Below the pieces are notes generated by a model. That model saw only the letters and a list, made by a program, of their open reading frames with translations. It made no database searches and had not been told where the DNA came from. A DNA stretch of 64,000 nt from Bacteroides sp. (GTDB lineage Bacteria > Bacteroidota > Bacteroidia > Bacteroidales > Muribaculaceae). Where the stretch lies: NCBI GenBank assembly GCA_014801875.1, contig JAAVDJ010000037.1:1-64000 (forward strand). Reading direction: 5' to 3'. This document shows positions 1-8,497 of the stretch, in pieces; position 1 is the stretch's first letter, and each line of letters begins with the position of its first letter. The position numbers were made by a program, and so were the translations under genes.

Positions 1-19
1 AGTTAAATATATAGCGCGC

Positions 20-27
20 TATATTTG
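20..27 (+). promoter_or_regulatory. -7 promoter element (TATATTTG) upstream of PH-domain gene
   Basis: TATATTTG fits the Bacteroidetes -7 consensus TAnnTTTG. It overlaps the 16-bp palindrome ATATAGCGCGCTATAT at 9-24, which could be an operator. Any -33 box would lie at or beyond the window edge. Transcription would start near 34, so the ORF-track start at 25 (a TTG) cannot be the translation start and the ATG at 187 is preferred. Confidence 0.5.
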
Positions 28-31
28 TTAG

Positions 32-71
32 AACAATCGGACACTCGTAATATACTGAGTGCCCGATTGTT
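32..71. other. Leader hairpin near the predicted transcript 5' end
   Basis: AACAATCGG-A-CACTC pairs with GAGTG-C-CCGATTGTT around a 10-nt loop, a 14-bp stem with one mismatch. It begins about where transcription from the -7 box at 20-27 should start and is followed by about 115 nt of leader. There is no clear T tract in either direction, so a stabilising or regulatory 5' hairpin fits better than a terminator. This is inference from the sequence only. Confidence 0.45.
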
Positions 72-186
72 ATATGGTGTAACTCCCAAACTCCGGAAGA
101 TAGCACTAAATATCCGATTATTTATTAAATTTGCAAAAATTAATGAAGCTGTGCGAATGTGTGGCTTCAATATAGGACTATCCGGA

Positions 187-672
187 ATGAAACAACAGGT
201 AACTTGGAACTGGCTGGCCGTAATCCTGACCCTCGGAACAATGCTGCTTTTGGTGATTGGAATGATGGCCACACGCGATGACCCTACGAAATATTATTTT
301 CTCGGCTTCCTGCTGCTGGGTTTGCTGGCAATGAATTGGTTTTATTCCCCAAGAGCTATAGCCACGGAGGATAATTCTATCGTAGTTTGCCGCCGGCTGA
401 AGAGAAAGAAATTGCAGTTTTCCGATATAAAGAGCATTTCTTATTATACTCCACAAGTATTCAGCGGTTTGAAATTATGTGGCAGTGGTGGCTTTGGCGG
501 ATATTGGGGCTGGTATTCCGCAGCTGATATCGGCACATATTTCGCCTACTTCGGTGATCCCAACTCCTGCTTCCTCATAGAGTTGAAAAACGGACGAAAG
601 TATGTTCTCGGTTGCGATAATCCTGAGTCCATTATCGAAGAGGTCAAAAAGGGTATAAATAATTCAAAATGA
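187..672 (+). CDS. Small membrane protein with bacterial PH-like domain
   Basis: This 161-residue protein has two N-terminal hydrophobic helices, at about residues 8-27 (WLAVILTLGTMLLLVIGMMA) and 34-50. A soluble C-terminal part follows, rich in beta strand, with the pattern NSIVVCRRLKRKKLQFSDIK and later FLIELKNGRKYVLGCDNPE. That order matches bacterial PH-domain proteins of the bPH family, whose substrates are generally unknown. The ATG at 187 was chosen over the longer ORF because the added 54 residues overlap the promoter and leader and look non-coding. A glycine/tyrosine-rich loop (GGFGGYWGWYSAADIGTY) precedes the last strands. The gene is monocistronic and ends at a strong bidirectional terminator. 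Exact role is unknown. Confidence 0.7.
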   Translation: MKQQVTWNWLAVILTLGTMLLLVIGMMATRDDPTKYYFLGFLLLGLLAMNWFYSPRAIATEDNSIVVCRRLKRKKLQFSDIKSISYYTPQVFSGLKLCGSGGFGGYWGWYSAADIGTYFAYFGDPNSCFLIELKNGRKYVLGCDNPESIIEEVKKGINNSK

Positions 673-675
673 GAA

Positions 676-715
676 AAGCGCCGGAAAAAGGATCAGATTC
701 CTCTTTCCGGCGCTT
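676..715. terminator. Bidirectional terminator between convergent genes
   Basis: AAGCGCCGGAAA pairs with TTTCCGGCGCTT. It lies directly after the PH gene and 27 bp from the end of the convergent ABM-domain gene, so it can serve both. Confidence 0.8.
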
Positions 716-741
716 CCGATATCTTAAACTTATCGATTCCT

Positions 742-1020
742 TTAGAAATCGAATTTTTCGAGAGTCATGCTGGCTGCATCATGCAGTACGGGAGAAAGAC
801 GTTTGTAATGGTCAGTCTCGGTGTGTCCTTTGAGGGCTTCCTCCGATTCCCAGGTCTCTACAATCATCAGACGGTCGCTATTGGTCAGCGAGCCATATAG
901 GTCATAAGAGATGCACCCCTTGTCGCGCAAAGAGAATGCTACGAGTTCGGTGGCAGCTTCTATTGCCTTTTTTCTTTTCTCCTCAGTCTCAGTGATGAGC
1001 GATACATTCAGTCTTATCAT
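742..1020 (-). CDS. Antibiotic biosynthesis monooxygenase (ABM/YgiN-like) domain protein
   Basis: A 92-residue single-domain protein starting MIRLNVSLITETEEKRKKAI. The pattern is a beta strand, a helix with ELVAFSLRDKGCISYDLY, then MIVETWESEEALKGHTETDHYKRLSP, typical of ABM-fold dimeric proteins such as quinol monooxygenase YgiN. These cofactor-free enzymes act on quinols or similar aromatics, but many family members have no assigned substrate. The ORF-track start at 1071 adds 17 residues lacking family character, so the ATG at 1020 is taken. The gene stands alone between a terminator and a 210-bp AT-rich spacer. Family assignment is good; substrate unknown. Confidence 0.8.
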   Translation of the reverse strand: MIRLNVSLITETEEKRKKAIEAATELVAFSLRDKGCISYDLYGSLTNSDRLMIVETWESEEALKGHTETDHYKRLSPVLHDAASMTLEKFDF

Positions 1021-1230
1021 AACTTTTATTTTTATTAAAGTTTCAAACAGCCTTCCGGCATCTTGAAACAAGGATTTTATATAATATATTGGGTTTATAT
1101 CAAAAGCAACTTCACTATTATAACAAAATAAACCCGTGATAGGTTGATGCAGATTTTTCAGAAAGAGCTCTCTATCAAAGATACCAACTCGACAAATTGT
1201 TAAGAATGATATTACTTACTTTCCCGATTC

Positions 1231-1833
1231 TTACTTTTGGAGGATAATTTTGGCCCAGTTCGGCAGATTGTCAGTGTAAGATTTCGCAATCTCTCCATTG
1301 CTCATCCGGAACAAAAGTCTGGCTTCGGTATTCTCGATTGAGTTGTCGTATACATAAAGCCTATCAACGTATGGAGCTAACGCTGTGCAGTTGGCTATAG
1401 ATTTGTCATACCGAGATATGATTTTGGGAATAGGTACATCATGTCCTCCATTCAGAACACGGTTTGCAACACGCTTTGCATTGATTGTAGGAGATTCAGT
1501 AGAAACGAAGAACAGGCGAACAAAGAATCCGGCTTCCTTTGCTCTGAGAATATAAGCGACCTTATCTGTAGCAGACATCACAGTCTCAAAGATATGGCTC
1601 TTACGTTTTGCAAGGCATTTTTCTCGCCAATCGTTACAATAATTAGCCGCTTTGAGAACAGCTTCTCGGTCGTTCCAATCTCCGAAAATGTCACGGGCTA
1701 CATTATCCGGATTGATATATTCCGAATCCTCTAACCACTCGTGATGAAGAATTTTGGAAGTCACAGAAGTTTTGCCCGACCCGTTAGGTCCGGCAATTAC
1801 AATTAGCACGGGACGATGTTCACTTGTTGCCAC
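1231..1833 (-). CDS. Zeta-toxin-like P-loop kinase
   Basis: A 200-residue P-loop protein. Walker A GPNGSGKT lies at about residues 15-22, followed by NPDNVARDIFG, where zeta toxins carry the catalytic Asp, and by HIFETVMSATDK, resembling the substrate-binding Phe-Glu-Thr segment of that family. Arg-rich FFVSTESP...AKRVANRVLNGGHDVP follows, which would provide the phosphate-binding arginines. Zeta toxins phosphorylate UDP-N-acetylglucosamine and poison wall synthesis; whether this protein is toxic or a metabolic kinase is not shown. Its start overlaps the upstream small gene by 14 bp, indicating translational coupling. This pairing with a small helical protein is common in Bacteroidales. A weak inverted repeat TAAGAAT/ATTCTTA lies at the 3' end. 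Confidence 0.8.
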   Translation of the reverse strand: MATSEHRPVLIVIAGPNGSGKTSVTSKILHHEWLEDSEYINPDNVARDIFGDWNDREAVLKAANYCNDWREKCLAKRKSHIFETVMSATDKVAYILRAKEAGFFVRLFFVSTESPTINAKRVANRVLNGGHDVPIPKIISRYDKSIANCTALAPYVDRLYVYDNSIENTEARLLFRMSNGEIAKSYTDNLPNWAKIILQK

Positions 1834-2035
1834 TGCGAAGTCGATTAATCATTTCTTCAACTCTGAGGCGAGCTTCATGCGAGGCAGCCTCTATACCGGC
1901 AGTTACACGTTCGGCAGCCCGGCGAGTGCTTTCGCGGGCATCCTCGGCAACTTCACGCATGATCTGTGCCATACGCTCATCGCCCGGCTCCTCCATCGAC
2001 GTAAGCCGATAACTGTTCATTTGTTCTTCTGACAT
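1820..2035 (-). CDS. Small helical protein, putative partner/antitoxin of the zeta-like kinase
   Basis: A 71-residue, highly charged, probably all-helical protein beginning MSEEQMNSYRLTSMEEPGDE, with an Ala/Arg/Glu-rich amphipathic helix through ARESTRRAAERVTAGIEAAS. It sits immediately upstream of the zeta-like kinase and overlaps its start by 14 bp, the usual antitoxin-first arrangement. It is not recognisably the classical epsilon antitoxin. The start at 2035 was chosen because the longer ORF (to 2128) runs into an AT-rich leader holding a possible -7 box (TAACTTTA on the minus strand at 2063-2070). The antitoxin role is inferred from position only. Confidence 0.65.
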   Translation of the reverse strand: MSEEQMNSYRLTSMEEPGDERMAQIMREVAEDARESTRRAAERVTAGIEAASHEARLRVEEMINRLRSGNK

Positions 2036-2193
2036 ATCTTGTCTTCTTTTATGATAAAACGCTAAAGTTATAAAAAAAGTACGTAATAGAGGGTATTGTT
2101 TCTGACACGATTTCGTGCATATGTCCATTCCCTAACCTTACATGTGATGACGTCAAATTTGAGATCTCCACATCAAAAAATTTAAGAGAAATT

Positions 2194-2232
2194 TTTAAGA
2201 CCCCAATCCTCCTTGTGGGTTGAGGTCTTAAA
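2194..2232. terminator. Hairpin upstream of the zeta module
   Basis: TTTAAGACC pairs with GGTCTTAAA and the stem continues imperfectly through CCAATCC/GGGTTGA. On the minus strand it is followed by a run of T. It sits downstream of the dnaK terminator and upstream of the zeta module, so it is either a second dnaK terminator or a leader structure of the module. Confidence 0.5.
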
Positions 2233-2261
2233 GAATATTCGTGGATAAGAGCGGTTAAAAT

Positions 2262-2300
2262 AAAAAAGGAATGCAATCCAATCGAATCGCACTCCTTTTT
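2262..2300 (-). terminator. dnaK terminator
   Basis: AAAAAGGAATGC and GCACTCCTTTTT pair with one mismatch. The T run falls on the minus strand 30-60 bp after the dnaK stop. Confidence 0.7.
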
Positions 2301-2328
2301 ATTATGATTTCAATAATCTACGCGGAGA

Positions 2329-4221
2329 TTACTTCACTTCCTCGAAGTCTACGTCAGTGATATCCTTTTCCTCGTTGTGAGGAGCCTGCGCACCAGGCTG
2401 AGGTCCTGCCTGAGCACCTGCCTGCTGTGCGTTGGCGATGTCCTGAGCGGCTGCCTGGAATGCATCGTTCACTGCCTTTTCAGCAGAATCGATGTCTTCT
2501 ACAAGCTGGTTCTTGTGAACCTCTTTCAGGCGGTCGATAGCTGACTGGATAGCTGCTTTCTTGTCAGCCGGAATCTTGTCGCCGAGCTCATCAAGCTGCT
2601 TCTGGCTCTGGAATGCCATTGAATCAGCATGGTTGAGCTTGTCGATTCTTTCCTTAGCTTTCTTATCAGCCTCCTCGTTAGCCTTAGCCTCGTCACGCAT
2701 ACGCTGGATTTCTGCATCGCTCAGACCGCTTGAAGCCTCGATACGGATAGACTGTTCTTTACCGGTAGCCTTATCCTTAGCGGATACGTTAAGAATACCG
2801 TTTGCATCAACCTCGAAGGTCACCTCAATCTGAGGAACGCCACGCGGTGCGGGAGCGATACCTGAAAGATTGAACTCACCAAGGAGTTTGTCATCAGCTG
2901 CCATAGGACGCTCACCCTGGAGGACACGGATAGTAACCTCAGGCTGGTTATCCTGTGCAGTTGAGAATGTTTCGCTCTTACGGGTCGGGATAGTGGTGTT
3001 TGCCTCGATAAGTTTGGTCATCACGCCACCGAGAGTCTCGATACCGATTGACAAAGGCACAACGTCAAGAAGAAGCACATCCTTCACATCGCCGCTGAGC
3101 ACACCACCCTGGATGGCTGCGCCGATTGCTACGACCTCATCAGGGTTAACACCCTTGTTGGGTTCCTTGCCGAAGATTTCCTTAACCTTTGCCTGGATGG
3201 CAGGAATACGAGTTGAACCACCAACGAGGATAACCTCATCGATCTCAGATGCTGAATAACCTGCATCCTTAAGAGCGTTCACACAAGGAGCTACAACTGC
3301 GTCGATGAGCTTGTGTGCGAGCTGCTCGAACTGGCTTCTCGTAAGGGTCTTCACAAGGTGTTTCGGACCGCTTGCTGTAGCCGTGATATAAGGAAGGTTG
3401 ATCTCTGTGGAGGAAGAGCTTGAGAGCTCAATCTTAGCCTTCTCGGCAGCTTCCTTAAGACGCTGCATGGCCATAGGATCCTGACGAAGATCTACACCCT
3501 CATCTTTCTTGAATTCGTCAGCGAGCCAGTCGATGATAACGTTATCGAAGTCATCACCACCGAGGTGGGTATCGCCGTTTGTTGATTTCACCTCAAACAC
3601 GCCGTCGCCGAGCTCAAGGATAGAGATATCGAATGTACCGCCACCAAGGTCGAACACTGCGATTTTCTGTTCTTTGTCGCTCTTGTCAAGACCGTATGCA
3701 AGAGCCGCTGCTGTAGGCTCGTTGACGATACGTTTTACCTTAAGACCTGCAATCTCGCCGGCCTCTTTAGTAGCCTGACGCTGGGAGTCATCGAAATATG
3801 CCGGTACAGTGATAACTGCCTCTGTCACTTCCTGACCGAGATAATCCTCAGCTGTCTTCTTCATTTTCTGAAGAATCATTGCTGAAATCTCCTGCGGGGT
3901 GTAATCACGGCCGTCGATATCTACCTTCGGCATATTGTTCTGGCAAACCACTTTATAAGGAACGCGCTTGATTTCATCCTCGACCTTTTCGCAGGTCTCG
4001 CCCATGAAACGTTTGATAGAATAAATTGTTCGGGTCGGGTTTGTAACAGCCTGACGTTTTGCAGGGTCACCTACCTTACGCTCGCCGCCATCTACGAATG
4101 CCACTACGGAAGGAGTGGTGTTACGTCCTTCGTTGTTAGGAATCACAACGGGGTCTTTACCTTCGAGAACTGCAACGCAGCTGTTGGTGGTACCCAAGTC
4201 AATACCAATAATTTTTCCCAT
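2329..4221 (-). CDS. dnaK: Molecular chaperone DnaK (Hsp70)
   Basis: A 630-residue Hsp70, normal length for Bacteroidetes DnaK. The N-terminal ATPase domain shows [12 protein letters not shown] at the start, the phosphate loop [11 protein letters not shown] near residue 195 and [11 protein letters not shown] near residue 340. The linker [15 protein letters not shown] leads into the substrate-binding domain. A Gln/Ala-rich lid tail ends in DVDFEEVK, the usual terminal motif that engages co-chaperones. It refolds proteins in the cytoplasm with DnaJ and GrpE; neither partner gene is in this window. The ATG at 4221 ([12 protein letters not shown]) is the family start; the ORF-track extension adds 21 unrelated residues. 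No CIRCE element is apparent upstream. Confidence 0.98.
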   Translation of the reverse strand: MGKIIGIDLGTTNSCVAVLEGKDPVVIPNNEGRNTTPSVVAFVDGGERKVGDPAKRQAVTNPTRTIYSIKRFMGETCEKVEDEIKRVPYKVVCQNNMPKVDIDGRDYTPQEISAMILQKMKKTAEDYLGQEVTEAVITVPAYFDDSQRQATKEAGEIAGLKVKRIVNEPTAAALAYGLDKSDKEQKIAVFDLGGGTFDISILELGDGVFEVKSTNGDTHLGGDDFDNVIIDWLADEFKKDEGVDLRQDPMAMQRLKEAAEKAKIELSSSSSTEINLPYITATASGPKHLVKTLTRSQFEQLAHKLIDAVVAPCVNALKDAGYSASEIDEVILVGGSTRIPAIQAKVKEIFGKEPNKGVNPDEVVAIGAAIQGGVLSGDVKDVLLLDVVPLSIGIETLGGVMTKLIEANTTIPTRKSETFSTAQDNQPEVTIRVLQGERPMAADDKLLGEFNLSGIAPAPRGVPQIEVTFEVDANGILNVSAKDKATGKEQSIRIEASSGLSDAEIQRMRDEAKANEEADKKAKERIDKLNHADSMAFQSQKQLDELGDKIPADKKAAIQSAIDRLKEVHKNQLVEDIDSAEKAVNDAFQAAAQDIANAQQAGAQAGPQPGAQAPHNEEKDITDVDFEEVK

Positions 4222-4479
4222 AATATTGTCTATAATTAGTAATTTTGATTTTTCAGCTTTATCTTGGTGGGATCGTTTTCCCATCCGTTCAATTTATAAA
4301 CAAATAGCGTGCTAAATGTTTCATTTTGAATACCGGATTTATACGATTTTTAACGTAAAATTAAGATTCTCAATAAGTAAATTTAAATAGCCTAATTTCA
4401 GGGATATGCGCCGGAATGACAAAAACGGCAATCTTTCTGACATTATCAGCAAAATTATTGCTCGCTCAAAACGGAGGAA

Positions 4480-4509
4480 GGGGAGCTTGAAGATGGGGGA
4501 GGGGCGGGG
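4480..4509 (+). other. G-run cluster in the dnaK-spt intergenic region
   Basis: The roughly 385 bp from the dnaK start to the spt promoter hold no convincing gene; the 63-codon ORF at 4406-4597 has low-complexity content and no family character. Within it are four G runs of four or five bases (starting 4480, 4495, 4501, 4506) with loops of 11, 1 and 1 nt, a potential G-quadruplex about 100 bp upstream of the spt -7 box. Confidence 0.4.
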
Positions 4510-4605
4510 AAGGAGAATATGCGTGGTTGAGAGTAGGGTTGAGATTTTTTTCAGCCTTTTATTAAAAAAATGTATTGAGCAAGTGAAAAATAAATAAAAA
4601 TTTGT

Positions 4606-4613
4606 TAACTTTG
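4606..4613 (+). promoter_or_regulatory. -7 promoter element of serine palmitoyltransferase gene
   Basis: TAACTTTG is an exact match to TAnnTTTG. No good -33 box is present at the usual distance. Transcription would start near 4620, ruling out the ORF-track start at 4602. Confidence 0.65.
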
Positions 4614-4694
4614 CAGCCTGAATATTCCGCTTTTCCTATTTATTGGTTGCCCGTAGGGGTGCGGGGTCTTCAGCAAGAAAAATACTTGATGAAT

Positions 4695-5882
4695 ATGAAA
4701 TTATTGCAAGAGAAGCTGTCGAAATATGATGCGCCGCAGAAGGCGATGGCAGCCGGAGTATACCCTTATTTCCGCCCTATATCCAGCGAGCAGAACACTG
4801 AGGTGCTTATGAACGGCAAGAAAGTGTTGATGTTCGGTTCCAACAGCTATATGGGCTTGACCAATCATCCGAAAGTGATTGAGGCCGCTGTCGAGGCTAC
4901 TAAAAAATATGGCACCGGTATGGCCGGTTCCCCTTTCCTTAATGGTACGCTTGATATTCATAAGGAGCTTGAGGCCAGGCTTGCCGACTATGTAGGAAAA
5001 GAAGACGCTATGTTGTTCAGCACCGGTTTCGGCGTGAACCTCGGAGTGGTTTCTTCTCTTACAGGACGCGAAGATTACGTCATTCTCGATGAGCAGGACC
5101 ATGCTTCTATCATTGAAGGTCGACGCCTCTCAATGTCGAAATATCTCAAATATCGCCATAATGACATGGAGAGCCTCGAGGCTCAGCTGAAAAAATGCGA
5201 TCCTGACAAGGTGAAGCTTATCGTAACTGACGGTGTGTTTTCTATGGAGGGCGACGTCGCAAATCTTCCTGAGATTGTTCGTCTCGCTAAGGAATATAAC
5301 GCTTCAGTGATGGTGGATGAGGCTCACGGTATCGGTGTCTTCGGTAAAGGTGGTCGCGGCACGTGCGACCATTTCGGCGTCACGAAGGATGTTGACCTCA
5401 TAATGGGCACATTCTCTAAATCGTTCGCTTCTATCGGCGGGTTTATCGCTACTGATAAAGTAATTACAAATTTCCTCCGTCATCACGCACGTTCCTATAT
5501 TTTCACTGCAAGTATAACCCCCGGGGCTACCGCAGCCGTCAACGCCGCTCTTGACATCATGATCAACGAGCCCGAGCGTCAGGAACATCTCTGGAATATC
5601 ACAAATTTTGCGCTTGAGCAGTTCCGCGAGATGGGGTGTGAAATCGGACATACTTCAACTCCCATCATCCCTCTTTTCATCCGCGATGACTACAAGACTT
5701 TCCATGTCACTCGTGACCTCCTCGATGAGGGTGTGTTTGTAAACCCGGTGGTTACTCCGGCTGTTGCGCCTCAGGATACGCTAATCCGCTACTCCCTTAT
5801 GGCTACTCACACCAAGGAGCAGGTGGAGCGTTCCATCGAGGCTATCCGCAAGGTCTTCAAGAAACACGAAATTATCAAGTGA
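4695..5882 (+). CDS. spt: Serine palmitoyltransferase (AONS-family PLP enzyme)
   Basis: A 395-residue alpha-oxoamine synthase that condenses serine with a fatty acyl-CoA to 3-ketosphinganine, the first step of sphingolipid synthesis, a hallmark of Bacteroidales. The PLP lysine lies in GTFSKSFASIGG and the cofactor Asp/His in VDEAHGIGVFG. The N-terminus MKLLQEKLSKYDAPQKAMAAGVYPYF and GSPFLNGTLDIHKELE are closer to Bacteroides serine palmitoyltransferase than to glycine C-acetyltransferase (Kbl) as I remember them, but Kbl remains the alternative. The start at 4695 matches the family; an in-frame ATG two codons earlier (4689) is also possible. The gene is monocistronic, with its own -7 box and a very long terminator. 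Confidence 0.85.
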   Translation: MKLLQEKLSKYDAPQKAMAAGVYPYFRPISSEQNTEVLMNGKKVLMFGSNSYMGLTNHPKVIEAAVEATKKYGTGMAGSPFLNGTLDIHKELEARLADYVGKEDAMLFSTGFGVNLGVVSSLTGREDYVILDEQDHASIIEGRRLSMSKYLKYRHNDMESLEAQLKKCDPDKVKLIVTDGVFSMEGDVANLPEIVRLAKEYNASVMVDEAHGIGVFGKGGRGTCDHFGVTKDVDLIMGTFSKSFASIGGFIATDKVITNFLRHHARSYIFTASITPGATAAVNAALDIMINEPERQEHLWNITNFALEQFREMGCEIGHTSTPIIPLFIRDDYKTFHVTRDLLDEGVFVNPVVTPAVAPQDTLIRYSLMATHTKEQVERSIEAIRKVFKKHEIIK

Positions 5883-5894
5883 TAATCCCGATAA

Positions 5895-5946
5895 ATCAAA
5901 CAGAAGGAGCCGCAGACAAATCAGTCTGCGGCTCCTTCTGTTTGAT
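5895..5946. terminator. Long bidirectional terminator (23-bp perfect stem)
   Basis: The arm ATCAAACAGAAGGAGCCGCA is part of a 23-bp perfect inverted repeat with a 6-nt loop, placed between the convergent spt and TonB-receptor genes. Confidence 0.9.
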
Positions 5947-5955
5947 GGCTTCTCT

Positions 5956-5989
5956 TTTATTGAAGGCGGAAGTTTATTGAAGGCGGAAG
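5956..5989 (-). repeat. Tandem 17-bp duplication spanning the TonB-receptor stop codon
   Basis: TTTATTGAAGGCGGAAG occurs twice in direct succession (5956-5972 and 5973-5989). The upstream copy in gene direction encodes the last residues and stop; the second copy repeats the same codons and stop beyond the gene. Confidence 0.9.
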
Positions 5990-8121
5990 CTTTCCATTTC
6001 TGTTCCTCTGGAAGTTTTCACGTTGATATCTTTAGTAAAGATGCGATAGCTGATCGACAACCCGAATCCATGAAAATCATTGGTTCCTCTTGTCCCTCGC
6101 GTGATGTTTCCATAGGCATACCAGCTGTTGTTGTAATGGGCCTTATGCAGAATGTCTGTGAACTTTGCATTGATGTTAAGCCTGTCTTTAAGGAGAGAGA
6201 CTGTCATTCCCGCAGTAAGGTCGTTTGCCGATCTTTGTGTTAAGATTAGCTCGGAATGTCTTCCTTGAAAGGCGAACGAGGCATAGAATCCTATTGTATT
6301 GGAAAGACGGTAGGTCAGGTTGGCATTCGCATAGAAGGAGATATTGTTGTTGTTGTTGACTTCGTCCTTATATGAATACTTCCCCCTGGAAAACCTCATT
6401 GAGCCCTCGGCATAGAGATTGAATTTATTTATGGATTTGGAGTATGACAGACTGAGAGTGGTGTTGGATTGCTTGGTGAAATTCACCTCTTTCATCACGA
6501 TCACCGGGCTGTCCGGATAAAGTTGTTCCGATATGTTGACGCGCGGACTGTCCGTATGCCTCCAGTTGACGCTAAAAGTGAAATCCCTCCAGCTCAGGCT
6601 TCCGCGCAGGGCATTGGTGATGGATGCTCTCAGTTCCGGATTTCCCTCGCTGAATGTATACTGGTCTTGATAGATAAGCCCGTTTCCGATAGCACCGATA
6701 TTAGGTTGCGAGACCGACCGGCTGTAGCGTACATAACCATTGACTGCACTCCCTGAATACGTCATAGACAAGGATGGGTAAAATTCCGATTGGTGATAGT
6801 TATTCTCTGCTGAATTGCCTCCGGACTGAATGGTATTGACTGAACGATGAAGGTAGATATAGGTCACTCCGGCCGAAAGTCTGAACTTTCCGTAAGTCCC
6901 GCTTAATGTAGCGTAGGCTTGGGGCTGATGTTCATCGATGTCTGAATTCAGACCGTACTTCCCTGACACTGAGCCGGACTCCTTTGAGTCAGTGATACCT
7001 TTTGAGTGAATGTAGGAATATCTAAGTCCGCTGTTAAGACGGAGTTTCAACGGGAGGTTGACGTTTAGTCTCAGATTTGATTTCAGCAGTGTGTAGTTAT
7101 TATGTCGGTAAGTTTCCCCTCGGGCGATGTTTTCTTCCGTTGTCTCTATGTTTTCCGGAATAGAAGTGGAGGTGGAATTTTCATGTCCGGTTTTAAACAA
7201 GGCATCCTGAATGAATGCCAATGTCCATTTTTTCCCGATATGATTATATTGGAGGGTTACATTATGCAGATTGCTTTGCTGCTTTTGAAAATCATCGTAT
7301 AATGATATTTCCTTACCATTGCCATCGGTTTCCTCATCATCTGTGCCGATAATTTTATTAATGTCGTTCTCATAATTATAATAATATTCCAATCCCAGAC
7401 GGTTTCGTCTATTGATATTGAAATCCGTTCTCCATCTGACCCATTGAGGACCGGCCGACTTCAAGCGGTCTTGTCGGTTTTGGGTAAGCGACAGAATGCC
7501 GTTGTCGGTATAGATATCTCGGAAATAGGACTCCCTGTTTTCATTCTGGGATAGCCCGGTAGAATAGTCCAGCTCACTTAAGAATCTCCCTGCTTTGAAT
7601 CCAAATGTAAATCCCGGGAAGTCACTTACTCTTCTTTTTATAGTCAGTGAGTTGTGCACATCTAAAGAAAGAAAATCGTTTAATGGTTTATTTAATATGA
7701 TTTCCACAACAGGTTTTCCCGTTGCGGAATACTCAGCGTCCGGATTCCGGTCAATTTTTATCTCCTTTACCATATTGCTCCGAACCATCGTCATGACTCT
7801 TTGAGCATCCACCTCTTTTCCTGCCATGACAAAAATAGGAGTGCCCAGTTCATTCACTTCTATTCCGGAGGGTCCTAAATGTAATCCCGGGGTCTGAGCA
7901 AGCATATCCTCTCCTGAACCCATTTTTTCAAGAAGAGTCCCTTTGACCCTTACAGTGGTGACGCTCCCCTCAGTCTTTACTACCGGAACTTTCCCTTTCA
8001 CAATAATCTCCTTTAAAGCCTGAGTGGAATCATTATTTTCCAAAGTAATAGCGAAGCCATTTTCTGCTCCTGCCAGCAGTAACCACAATCCAACAAACCC
8101 ACATACCGAATTTCTTCTCAT
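5974..8121 (-). CDS. TonB-dependent receptor-like outer membrane beta-barrel protein
   Basis: A 715-residue outer-membrane protein. Residues 1-24 look like a signal peptide ending GFA. A plug domain follows, with ALKEIIVKGKVPVVKT, MLAQTPGLHLGPSGIEVN and EIKIDRNPDAEYSATG, then a long barrel of alternating aromatic/polar strands (GLRYSYIHS, YATLSGTYG, YVRYSRSVSQPN). It lacks the carboxypeptidase-like N-terminal domain of SusC proteins and has no SusD neighbour, so it belongs to the shorter outer-membrane beta-barrel family; the ligand is unknown. The end reads GTEMESFRLQ rather than a classical terminal aromatic. A candidate promoter lies 55-85 bp upstream. The gene resembles the receptor at 48938-51151 in architecture. 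Confidence 0.85.
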   Translation of the reverse strand: MRRNSVCGFVGLWLLLAGAENGFAITLENNDSTQALKEIIVKGKVPVVKTEGSVTTVRVKGTLLEKMGSGEDMLAQTPGLHLGPSGIEVNELGTPIFVMAGKEVDAQRVMTMVRSNMVKEIKIDRNPDAEYSATGKPVVEIILNKPLNDFLSLDVHNSLTIKRRVSDFPGFTFGFKAGRFLSELDYSTGLSQNENRESYFRDIYTDNGILSLTQNRQDRLKSAGPQWVRWRTDFNINRRNRLGLEYYYNYENDINKIIGTDDEETDGNGKEISLYDDFQKQQSNLHNVTLQYNHIGKKWTLAFIQDALFKTGHENSTSTSIPENIETTEENIARGETYRHNNYTLLKSNLRLNVNLPLKLRLNSGLRYSYIHSKGITDSKESGSVSGKYGLNSDIDEHQPQAYATLSGTYGKFRLSAGVTYIYLHRSVNTIQSGGNSAENNYHQSEFYPSLSMTYSGSAVNGYVRYSRSVSQPNIGAIGNGLIYQDQYTFSEGNPELRASITNALRGSLSWRDFTFSVNWRHTDSPRVNISEQLYPDSPVIVMKEVNFTKQSNTTLSLSYSKSINKFNLYAEGSMRFSRGKYSYKDEVNNNNNISFYANANLTYRLSNTIGFYASFAFQGRHSELILTQRSANDLTAGMTVSLLKDRLNINAKFTDILHKAHYNNSWYAYGNITRGTRGTNDFHGFGLSISYRIFTKDINVKTSRGTEMESFRLQ

Positions 8122-8173
8122 ATAAATAATTCTTTTAGCTTTGTGATCTATTATTTATTTTGTCATATATCCA

Positions 8174-8206
8174 AAAAGATAATAATTATAATAAATCAAA
8201 TCCAAA
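8174..8206 (-). promoter_or_regulatory. Candidate promoter of the TonB-receptor gene
   Basis: On the minus strand TTTG, a 21-bp spacer and TATCTTTT lie about 50 bp upstream of the ATG at 8121. The -7 box has T in place of the last G. Confidence 0.4.
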
Positions 8207-8447
8207 ATTTACTAACTATGTAAATAAATTACGAATAATTATAAATAGTTACAGAAGAATTCATGATTTAATTATTACAATACAAATATAGTTAAAATTA
8301 TAAAAAAACTATTATATATAACACTTTTTAACAAATCTATTAGGTTAATAGATTTAACCGGAATATGCAGTTAATCATTTATCGAAGGGTTTTAAAAACT
8401 AAATCGTTATTTAAAAAGGTTGGATAGCGAATTTGAGGGGACAATAT
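8207..8447. other. AT-rich intergenic region without gene
   Basis: About 240 bp of strongly AT-rich sequence between two divergent genes. I see no ORF with protein character and no strong hairpin. Confidence 0.5.
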
Positions 8448-8478
8448 TTTGCAGGAAAGAATGATTGAATTAATTTCG
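8448..8478 (+). promoter_or_regulatory. Promoter upstream of the MITE-like element and nitroreductase
   Basis: TTTG, exactly 19 bp, then TAATTTCG. The flanking bases (ATTTTGCA ... GAATTAATTTCGC) are also found at the promoter at 9437-9467. The transcript would start near 8485 and run through the 206-bp inverted-repeat element before reaching the gene at 8770. Confidence 0.6.
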
Positions 8479-8497
8479 CGGTAAGAAACTCAGTTTA

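Noticed and set aside
1820-2128. 102-residue version of the zeta partner
   Set aside because: The N-terminal extension spans the likely promoter region and contains non-conserved Cys/aromatic-rich sequence; the ATG at 2035 is better.
4406-4597. 63-residue ORF between dnaK and spt
   Set aside because: Low-complexity G-rich coding, no family pattern, and it runs into the spt promoter.
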